This document shows positions 1 through 5,772 of a stretch of DNA of 16,184 nucleotides, in pieces. Under the pieces are notes generated by a model. The model did not search any database, was not told where the DNA came from, and saw only the letters and a list, made by a program, of their open reading frames with translations. The stretch lies in the NCBI GenBank assembly GCA_045605745.1, contig JAZUQN010000229.1, positions 1-16,184 of the forward strand, in the 5' to 3' direction. This stretch comes from SIG710 sp045605745. GTDB taxonomy: Bacteria > Bacillota > Clostridia > Oscillospirales > CAG-272. A program made the translations under genes and the position numbers. Numbering within the stretch: position 1 is the first letter of the stretch; the number at the start of each line of letters is the position of its first letter.

Positions 1-3
1 AGA

Positions 4-35
4 TTGTCTTCCTAAGACCGCTTGGCCTCCGACTT
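4..35. other. Residual sequencing adapter (BGI/MGI type) at contig end
   Basis: These 32 bases (beginning TTGTCTTCCTAAGACC and ending GGCCTCCGACTT) match end to end the reverse complement of the DNBSEQ (BGI/MGI) forward library adapter as I remember it. The segment also breaks the isoleucyl-tRNA synthetase reading frame: it puts an in-frame TAA at 13-15 and encodes nothing IleS-like in any frame, while clear IleS homology begins right after it. Bases 1-3 are probably also non-genomic. The adapter identity is recalled, not looked up; the broken frame is directly visible. Confidence 0.88.
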
Positions 36-36
36 G

Positions 37-2178
37 ATCGCCGATACTTGCGACCTCAATAAAACATATTTCATCATTTGGACAACAACAACATGGACAC
101 TGCCCGGAAACCTTGCCATCGCCCTTCATCCTGATGAGGAATATTCGGTTGTTAAGGCTTCCGACGGTAATTTCTATATCGTTGCTTCCGCACTTGCAAG
201 CAAGACTATGAAGGCCGGCGGCATTGAAAGCTACGAATTTGTAAAATCTATGCGCGGTCGCGATTTTGAATTTATGAAGGCATCTCATCCCTTCATCGAC
301 AGAGAGAGCGTTATCGTTAATGCGGATTATGTTACAATGGACAGCGGTACCGGATGTGTCCATACAGCTCCCGGCTTTGGTGCAGATGACTATATAACCT
401 GCCGCCGCTATAATATGGATATTATCGTTCCCGTTGATGACAGAGGTTATCAAACAGAGGACGCAGGCAAGTTTGCAGGTATGTACTATGAGGATTCCAA
501 CAAGGCTATCCTTGAAGATATGAAGGAAAGCGGAGCTCTCTTCGCTTCCGAGGAAATTATGCACCAGTATCCTCACTGCTGGAGATGCAAGCATCCCATC
601 ATCTTCCGTGCAACACCTCAGTGGTTCTGCTCTGTTGATGCTTTTAAAGAGGAGGCCGCAAAGGCTTGCGATGATGTTGAATGGCTGCCCACTTGGGGTG
701 GAGACAGAATGGTCTCAATGATCCGTGAAAGAGCCGATTGGTGTATTTCAAGACAGAGACATTGGGGGCTTCCCATCCCCGTATTCTATTGCGAGGATTG
801 CAAGAAGCCCGTTTGCACAGAAGAAACCATTGAGGCAGTTTCCAAGCTCTTCGGCGCAGAAGGATCAAACGCTTGGTATATCAAGAATGTTAGTGAGATT
901 CTTCCCAGTGGCTTTAAGTGCCCTCATTGCGGCGGAACACATTTCTTTAAGGAAACCGACACACTTGATGGCTGGTTTGATTCGGGTTCAACTCACTTTG
1001 CAGTTCTCGAAAACAACAATGAACAAAAGTGGCCTGCAGATATGTACCTCGAAGGTGCTGACCAATATAGAGGCTGGTTCCAGTCTTCCCTTCTCACCGC
1101 TGTTGGTGCAAAGGGCGAAGGCGCTCCGTTTAAAACAGTTCTTACACACGGCTGGGTAGTTGATGGCGAAGGCAAGGCAATGCACAAGTCTCTCGGCAAC
1201 TCCATCGCTCCCGAAGAGGTAATCACAAAGTACGGCGCAGACCTTGTCCGTCTTTGGGTTGCTTCAAGTGATTACAGAGTTGATGTTCGTGTTTCAGACC
1301 CGATCTTTAAGCAGCTTTCAGAGGCATATAGAAAGATAAGAAATACTGCCCGTATTATTATGGCAAATCTTGGTGATCCTGCAACAGACTTTGATCCAAA
1401 TAAGGATATGGTCAGTCTTGATAAGCTTTATGAAATAGATAAATGGGCGCTCACAGAGCTTAATAAGCTGGTTAAAACCTGCCGTGACGCTTACAATAAT
1501 TATGAGTTCCACATTCTCTATCACGATGTTTGCAATTTCTGCACAACAACTCTTTCAAAGCTCTATATTGATATAACAAAAGACAGAGTTTATGTTGAGA
1601 AGAAGGATAGCGAAGGCAGAAGAGCAGCTCAAACAGCAATGTATATCATACTCAGCTCGCTCACAAGACTCATCGCTCCTATGCTTGCGTTTACTGCAGA
1701 GGAGATTTGGAAGGCAATGCCTCACCTTGATAGCGAAAATAAGGAAAGTGTGTTCCTCAATTCTATGCCCGAATATGAAACAGCATATGAATTTTCTGCT
1801 ATTGAGGAAAGATGGAACAAGCTCTTCTCTCTCCGTGATGATATTATGAAGGCGCTTGAGGTTGCAAGAGCAGAAAAGCTTATCGGTAAATCTCTTGATG
1901 CAAAGGTGACAATCTATGCACCCGATACAGAGGTTTATAAGACATTTGCTGATTTTGCAGATGAACTGAAAACAGTATTTATAGTTTCAGCAGTTGAGCT
2001 TTCCTCCGAAACCACTCCCGATGGAGTGTTCTGCGATACAGAATCAGGCATCGGTGTTAAGGTTGAAACAGCAAGCGGTCACAAATGCGATCGTTGCTGG
2101 GCTTATTCTGAGGTTGGCGAGGAAACCGAGGATGGCTTCATCTGCCAGCGCTGTAAAAACATCATTGACACTATTTGA
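37..2178 (+). CDS. ileS: Isoleucyl-tRNA synthetase, 5' partial
   Basis: Class I aminoacyl-tRNA synthetase that charges tRNA-Ile in the cytoplasm; about 714 C-terminal residues are present. Visible in order: the CP1 editing domain with the Thr-rich WTTTTWT segment (79-102) and GTGCVHTAP...DDY (346-393); the catalytic-core motif ISRQRHWGLP; an inserted CxxC (790-801) plus CPHC (919-930) pair likely to bind zinc; GWFDSGS; the KMSKS-loop equivalent AMHKS (1177-1191); an anticodon-binding helical domain; and a C-terminal zinc knuckle with CxxC pairs at 2086-2097 and 2143-2154. About 210 N-terminal residues, including the HIGH motif, are missing. The loss comes from the contig edge: upstream bases are adapter, and the TTG at 22 is not a real start. 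AMHKS replaces textbook KMSKS; I recall similar forms in other clostridial IleS. A strong hairpin follows the TGA stop. Confidence 0.97.
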   Translation: MADTCDLNKTYFIIWTTTTWTLPGNLAIALHPDEEYSVVKASDGNFYIVASALASKTMKAGGIESYEFVKSMRGRDFEFMKASHPFIDRESVIVNADYVTMDSGTGCVHTAPGFGADDYITCRRYNMDIIVPVDDRGYQTEDAGKFAGMYYEDSNKAILEDMKESGALFASEEIMHQYPHCWRCKHPIIFRATPQWFCSVDAFKEEAAKACDDVEWLPTWGGDRMVSMIRERADWCISRQRHWGLPIPVFYCEDCKKPVCTEETIEAVSKLFGAEGSNAWYIKNVSEILPSGFKCPHCGGTHFFKETDTLDGWFDSGSTHFAVLENNNEQKWPADMYLEGADQYRGWFQSSLLTAVGAKGEGAPFKTVLTHGWVVDGEGKAMHKSLGNSIAPEEVITKYGADLVRLWVASSDYRVDVRVSDPIFKQLSEAYRKIRNTARIIMANLGDPATDFDPNKDMVSLDKLYEIDKWALTELNKLVKTCRDAYNNYEFHILYHDVCNFCTTTLSKLYIDITKDRVYVEKKDSEGRRAAQTAMYIILSSLTRLIAPMLAFTAEEIWKAMPHLDSENKESVFLNSMPEYETAYEFSAIEERWNKLFSLRDDIMKALEVARAEKLIGKSLDAKVTIYAPDTEVYKTFADFADELKTVFIVSAVELSSETTPDGVFCDTESGIGVKVETASGHKCDRCWAYSEVGEETEDGFICQRCKNIIDTI

Positions 2179-2204
2179 GGTTGAACTCAAAAAATAATTC
2201 GATG

Positions 2205-2246
2205 CGGGATTTTCGATACTTGTATCGAAAATCCCGTTTTAATTTT
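2205..2246 (+). terminator. Strong intrinsic terminator/attenuator between ileS and lspA
   Basis: A perfect 14-bp stem (arms 2205-2218 and 2223-2236, 5' arm CGGGATTTTCGATA) with a CTTG loop is followed by TTTTAATTTT (2237-2246). It starts 26 bp after the ileS stop and has the shape of a Rho-independent terminator. The U-tract runs directly into the lspA ribosome binding site GGAG at 2247-2250, and there is no room for a promoter between hairpin and lspA. Transcription of lspA and the genes after it therefore probably comes from partial read-through, which would set their level below ileS. That consequence is inference. Confidence 0.88.
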
Positions 2247-2255
2247 GGAGTTTTT

Positions 2256-2744
2256 ATGCTAATATGGTTTTTAATAATGATCGGCACAATAATTCTCGAT
2301 CAGGCGTCAAAATGGCTTGCCGTTAGATTTTTAACCAAGGTGGATACCGTTCCGCTTATCAAGGATGTGCTCCATCTAACTTATCTTGAGAATACAGGCG
2401 CCGCTTTCGGTATACTCAAGAACAATCGTTGGGTATTTCTTGTTATATCTACGGTTGCAATAATCGGACTAATATTTTATATAGCTAAATACACTCCAAA
2501 AAACAAGTGGCTTGGGGTTGGTCTTTCTTTTATCGCAGGCGGCGGCATCGGAAATATGATTGATAGAATAATGCTTGGATATGTTGTGGATTTTATTGAT
2601 TTCAGATTAATAAATTTTGCGATTTTTAATATTGCCGATTCCTTTGTTTGCATAGGCGCAGTGCTTGTTATGATATATGTCTTCTTCTTTTCAGAAGACG
2701 GCAAAAAAAACGAGGTCGAAAATGACTCAAAAGCTGATAGTTAA
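2256..2744 (+). CDS. lspA: Lipoprotein signal peptidase (signal peptidase II)
   Basis: Polytopic membrane aspartic protease that cleaves the signal peptide of diacylglyceryl-modified prolipoproteins at the lipobox. The 162-aa product has the family's usual size and four hydrophobic segments. Conserved blocks seen: LDQASKW (residues 15-20), ENTGAAFG (45-52), GGIGNMIDR (96-104), VVDFIDF (110-116) and FNIADSF (124-130). The catalytic aspartates should be D112 and D128. The ATG at 2256 was chosen because GGAG (2247-2250) lies 5 bp upstream and the protein then begins at the first membrane helix; the in-frame TTG at 2175 would translate through the terminator hairpin. The hydrophilic C-terminal tail (EDGKKNEVEN) is unremarkable. 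The 3' end overlaps the next gene by 23 bp, suggesting translational coupling. Confidence 0.96.
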   Translation: MLIWFLIMIGTIILDQASKWLAVRFLTKVDTVPLIKDVLHLTYLENTGAAFGILKNNRWVFLVISTVAIIGLIFYIAKYTPKNKWLGVGLSFIAGGGIGNMIDRIMLGYVVDFIDFRLINFAIFNIADSFVCIGAVLVMIYVFFFSEDGKKNEVENDSKADS

Positions 2745-3666
2745 TTTTGAATTTTCAGGAAAACGCATTGATGCCTGGCTTTCGGAAGCTTTAGGTATAA
2801 CCCGCTCAGCTGCCGTAAAACTTATCGAGAACGGCAATATTTCACTAATGGGCAAGAATGTGGCAAAAAGCTTTAAGGTTGCAGAAGGCCAGGAATTCGA
2901 GGTCACAATACCCGAGCCCCAGCCCTGTGAGGCTTTGCCTGAGAATATTTCACTTGATATCGTTTATGAAGATTCCGACCTGCTTGTTATAAACAAACCG
3001 AAAGGGATGGTGGTTCACCCGGCCGCAGGGAACCCCGGCGGAACACTTGTTAACGCATTGTTATATCACTGCGGCAGTTCTCTTTCGGGCATCGGCGGTG
3101 TTATACGCCCCGGAATTGTTCATAGAATAGACAAAGACACAAGCGGTCTTTTGGTTGTTGCAAAAAACGATGAAACACATATTGCCCTCTCCGAGCAATT
3201 AAAGACCCACACAGTCAGCCGTGTTTACAGCGCAATTGCAATAGGAAACTTTAAAGAGGAGAAAGGGACCGTTGATGCCCCCATTGGCAGACACCCTGCA
3301 GACCGCAAAAAAATGGCTGTACTTCGAAATTCAGAAAGTGCCAGAGAAGCCATAACCCACTATGAAGTGATAGAACGCTACGGAAAATTAACATATATAA
3401 AATGTATTCTGGAAACAGGCAGAACCCATCAAATCAGAGTTCATATGTCAAGCATAGGCCATCCCTTGCTCGGAGATGAGGTCTATGGCGGTATTGGGAC
3501 CAAATTTGAAGTTCAAAATCGTCGACTCATCAAAGGTCAATGCCTGCATGCCGGTGAGCTCTCCTTTGTTCACCCAAGAACAGGAGAGACTATGCATTTT
3601 GAAGTTGCCCTGCCAAGCTATTTTGCAGAGCTTACCGAAAAACTTAGAAAAACAAAAGGAGAATAA
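2722..3666 (+). CDS. rluD: RluA/RluD-family 23S rRNA pseudouridine synthase
   Basis: Isomerises specific uridines in large-subunit rRNA to pseudouridine. The 314-aa product has an N-terminal S4 RNA-binding domain (about residues 13-62) followed by the RluA-type catalytic domain. Signatures: NKPKGMVVHP (91-100), HRIDKDTSGLLVVAK (134-148) with predicted catalytic Asp137, and LETGRTHQIRVH (230-241). The start at 2722 is preferred because GAGGT at 2712-2716 sits 5 bp upstream and the S4 domain starts soon after; an upstream in-frame ATG at 2677 would only add lspA-overlapping residues. It overlaps lspA by 23 bp; pairing of lspA with an rluD-like gene is common in Firmicutes (the B. subtilis counterpart is called ylyB). 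Family assignment is firm; the exact rRNA position modified is not readable from sequence. Confidence 0.94.
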   Translation: MTQKLIVNFEFSGKRIDAWLSEALGITRSAAVKLIENGNISLMGKNVAKSFKVAEGQEFEVTIPEPQPCEALPENISLDIVYEDSDLLVINKPKGMVVHPAAGNPGGTLVNALLYHCGSSLSGIGGVIRPGIVHRIDKDTSGLLVVAKNDETHIALSEQLKTHTVSRVYSAIAIGNFKEEKGTVDAPIGRHPADRKKMAVLRNSESAREAITHYEVIERYGKLTYIKCILETGRTHQIRVHMSSIGHPLLGDEVYGGIGTKFEVQNRRLIKGQCLHAGELSFVHPRTGETMHFEVALPSYFAELTEKLRKTKGE

Positions 3667-3667
3667 A

Positions 3668-4489
3668 ATGAAGCTATCGATTTCAACACTTGGCTGCTGT
3701 GAATGGTCATTTAATAAATTTGGAGATTTTCTAAAGGAGCTTGGCGTTTACGGAATGGAGATCCGAGGTCTTGATGATATTATGGACCCTCTGAAAATAG
3801 AATGCTTTAAAGCTGAAAACGAGGCTAAAACAAAAGAATATCTTTGCAGCGGCGGCATGAAAATTGTTTGCCTTGATACAAGCTGTAAATTTGACAACCA
3901 CGAGCTTGCAAGCAAATCAATAATAGAAGGAAAAATCGCCATTGATGTTGCTTCGAGAATGGATATCCCATATATCAGAGTTTTCGGGAACTGCATCCCC
4001 GAAATCGGAGAAGAAAACCGTGATGAAATTGAAGAGCTTATGATATCCTCTATCCGTGAGCTTTCAGATCACGGAGAGGAAAAAAATGTTAAGGTTCTTC
4101 TTGAAACACACGGCAATGTTTGCAATATAGAAAACATTGAAAAAACAGTTAAAACACTAAAGAATCACCCGGGATTTGGCATACTTTGGGATGTTGCCCA
4201 CAGCGATAAATATTATGGTGAAGATATTGAGGATTTTTATAAGCTGATAAAGCCTCTTATATGCCATATTCATTTTAAGGATCATTTCCGACTTCCCGAC
4301 CACAAAAACGAGCTAACCGATTTTGGCAAAGGTGAAATACCACTGAAAAAGATAGTGGAAATGCTCAAGGCTGATGGATATGATGGCTACATATCCTTTG
4401 AGCACGAGAGAAAATGGCACCCCGAATTGCCTGCTCCAGAAATTGCCTTTCCTGAATTTGTTTCCTATATGAATGAGATTTTAAACTAA
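3668..4489 (+). CDS. Sugar phosphate isomerase/epimerase-like TIM-barrel protein
   Basis: A 273-aa protein of the xylose-isomerase-like TIM-barrel superfamily (AP endonuclease family 2 fold, PF01261 type). Such enzymes use a divalent metal to isomerise or epimerise sugars and related polyols; the substrate here is unknown. Probable metal ligands are E146 (LLETHG), D175 with nearby H178 (ILWDVAH), H202 (HIHFKD) and E245 (SFEHER), in the order and spacing expected for this fold. Several cysteines occur in the N-terminal half (CC at 10-11, C46, C60, C68, C73), with no obvious cluster motif. The start at 3668 has AAGGAG 6 bp upstream and lies one base after the rluD stop, so it is very likely co-transcribed and coupled; a start at 3476 would run through rluD in another frame. 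No neighbouring sugar gene hints at its pathway. An endonuclease IV role is unlikely given the short length and motifs. Confidence 0.85.
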   Translation: MKLSISTLGCCEWSFNKFGDFLKELGVYGMEIRGLDDIMDPLKIECFKAENEAKTKEYLCSGGMKIVCLDTSCKFDNHELASKSIIEGKIAIDVASRMDIPYIRVFGNCIPEIGEENRDEIEELMISSIRELSDHGEEKNVKVLLETHGNVCNIENIEKTVKTLKNHPGFGILWDVAHSDKYYGEDIEDFYKLIKPLICHIHFKDHFRLPDHKNELTDFGKGEIPLKKIVEMLKADGYDGYISFEHERKWHPELPAPEIAFPEFVSYMNEILN

Positions 4490-4492
4490 CAT

Positions 4493-4537
4493 AAAAAAAC
4501 AGCAGGTTCACTTCTATAAGTGGACCTGCTGTTTTTT
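4493..4537. terminator. Bidirectional terminator between convergent transcription units
   Basis: A 15-bp stem with one G-T mismatch (arms 4499-4513 and 4518-4532, 5' arm ACAGCAGGTTCACTT) around a 4-base loop is flanked by an A-run (4493-4499) and a T-run (4532-4537). It can therefore terminate the plus-strand ileS/lspA/rluD/isomerase unit and the minus-strand glycosyltransferase unit. The glycosyltransferase TAA stop (4538-4536) lies inside the T-run, so the gene ends right at the terminator. Confidence 0.93.
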
Positions 4538-5681
4538 ATTCAATAACCGATTTATAAACCCTTTCAACGGCATCGCCAAAATTGCTTTTATCAAACCTTG
4601 AAGCAATCTCCTCACTGCGCTTTCCCGCAAGAGAACGCCACTCCTTATTTTTAGCAATAGTATCAACAAAGCAGAGAAATTCATCGATATTGTGATATGC
4701 ATAGCCGTTTTCGCCCTGCTTCAACACATCTCTAAGACAAAGATCGTCTCTGCAAAGGAGAGGCAAACCGTTTGCTGCAGCCTCAACATATGTAAGCCCC
4801 TGGGTTTCGCTGGTTGAAGCACTGACAAATATATCACCAAGCTGATAATATTCCTGAACCTCGCTTGGCTTCACCATGCCGGTAAATATAACATTTTGAG
4901 AAATGCCCAGCTCCGAGCATTTTTTCTGCAGCTCCTCTTTAGCAGGGCCGTCTCCAACTATGAGAAATTTTAGGTCACTGTTTTCCGAAAGTGCTTTGGA
5001 ATAAAAATCAATCAGTTCGGAAAGATTTTTCTCTGTTCCAAGTCTGCCAAGATTGATGAGCACTATATGGCGGTCTTCAATGCCAAGAGCAAGCCGCTTG
5101 GCTCTTCTGTCTTCTGCCGAAATACGGTTTTTATGCTGTTTTAAGCTGATTCCGCTTGGCACAATGCTGATATCATTGCGAAGTCCATATCCGCGCAGTG
5201 CATCCTCAACCTTACCGGTTGGAGCGATAACACATTTACATCTTTTCAGCCTTTTTCTTGAAACAACTCTAACTACGCATCTGCCAAGCCGCTTTCCGGG
5301 AATAAGATATCTGACATACTGCTCATAAAGCGTATGATAAGTGTGAACAATAGGTGCGCCCGTCAGCTTTGAGATGCGTCTAGCATATTGAAAGCTGAAA
5401 AATTCGCATTGACTGTGAATAACCTCAGGTTTCCACTCTATGAGCTCTTTTATGAGGCGGTGGCGGTATGACAGGGGCATACGCACATTGGGATAAATGC
5501 CAAAAGGCATAGATCTTATATAATAAACATCACCGTCTCTATGGCTGTGCACACTCTCGGAAAGTGTTAAAATACGCACATCATGCCCTTTTGAGCAAAG
5601 CTCCTCGAAAAGATTTTTAACCGAGGTTACAACACCGTTTGTTGAAACCGAATATAGATCCGTTGTAATTAAAATTTTCAT
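4536..5681 (-). CDS. GT4-family glycosyltransferase, probably diacylglycerol glucosyltransferase-like
   Basis: A 381-aa GT-B fold glycosyltransferase of family GT4, expected to work at the inner face of the membrane. The acceptor-binding half begins MKILITTDLYSVSTNGVVTS; the donor half contains NLGRLGTEKN (210-219), LIVGDGP (240-246) and the EX7E motif ETQGLTYVE (E292 and E300). The TD-Y-NGVVTS opening, the SASTSETQGLTY block and a basic segment (VVSRKRLKRCK, 139-149) resemble alpha-monoglucosyldiacylglycerol synthases and related glycolipid enzymes, so a glycolipid or lipoteichoic-acid-anchor role is the best guess; other sugar acceptors remain possible. There is no signal peptide. It has its own consensus promoter upstream (5723-5751) and ends in the shared bidirectional terminator. 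No good SD lies next to the ATG; the only AGGAG sits about 30 bases upstream, near the predicted transcript start. Confidence 0.88.
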   Translation of the reverse strand: MKILITTDLYSVSTNGVVTSVKNLFEELCSKGHDVRILTLSESVHSHRDGDVYYIRSMPFGIYPNVRMPLSYRHRLIKELIEWKPEVIHSQCEFFSFQYARRISKLTGAPIVHTYHTLYEQYVRYLIPGKRLGRCVVRVVSRKRLKRCKCVIAPTGKVEDALRGYGLRNDISIVPSGISLKQHKNRISAEDRRAKRLALGIEDRHIVLINLGRLGTEKNLSELIDFYSKALSENSDLKFLIVGDGPAKEELQKKCSELGISQNVIFTGMVKPSEVQEYYQLGDIFVSASTSETQGLTYVEAAANGLPLLCRDDLCLRDVLKQGENGYAYHNIDEFLCFVDTIAKNKEWRSLAGKRSEEIASRFDKSNFGDAVERVYKSVIE

Positions 5682-5722
5682 AATATTTAATCATTTCTTA
5701 TAATGTGGATGCTTACTCCTAT

Positions 5723-5751
5723 ATTATAAACGGAAAATGTTGATTTGTCAA
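5723..5751 (-). promoter_or_regulatory. Consensus sigma-70/sigma-A promoter for the glycosyltransferase
   Basis: Read on the minus strand, TTGACA (5751-5746) is followed after exactly 17 bp by TATAAT (5728-5723): perfect matches in both boxes with ideal spacing. Transcription would start near 5716, giving a leader of about 35 bases before the glycosyltransferase ATG at 5681. It lies between the polC stop and the glycosyltransferase, so that gene can be expressed independently of the long upstream operon. Confidence 0.9.
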
Positions 5752-5754
5752 CAT
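5737..5754. repeat. Inverted repeat covering the -35 box (candidate operator or weak hairpin)
   Basis: Perfect 7-bp arms ATGTTGA (5737-5743) and TCAACAT (5748-5754) flank a 4-base spacer and completely cover the -35 hexamer of the glycosyltransferase promoter. A bound repressor would block RNA polymerase. In RNA from polC read-through, the same bases would form a short A/U-rich hairpin followed by UUUU, a weak terminator for the polC operon. Which role applies, if either, cannot be decided from sequence. Confidence 0.6.
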
Positions 5755-5772
5755 CTTGTGCAAAATTAATAA

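Noticed and set aside
22..36. TTG at 22 as an ileS start codon
   Set aside because: It lies in the adapter remnant; the protein would lack the HIGH-motif half of the catalytic core, and homology begins mid-protein.
2165..2198. Possible lspA promoter with TTGACA (2165-2170) and AATAAT (2193-2198)
   Set aside because: The spacer is 22 bp, far from 16-18, and a transcript from there would still pass through the terminator hairpin.
2175..2255. N-terminal extension of lspA from the TTG at 2175
   Set aside because: It would translate the terminator hairpin, adds a charged segment not typical of LspA, and has no SD; the ATG at 2256 has GGAG at correct spacing.
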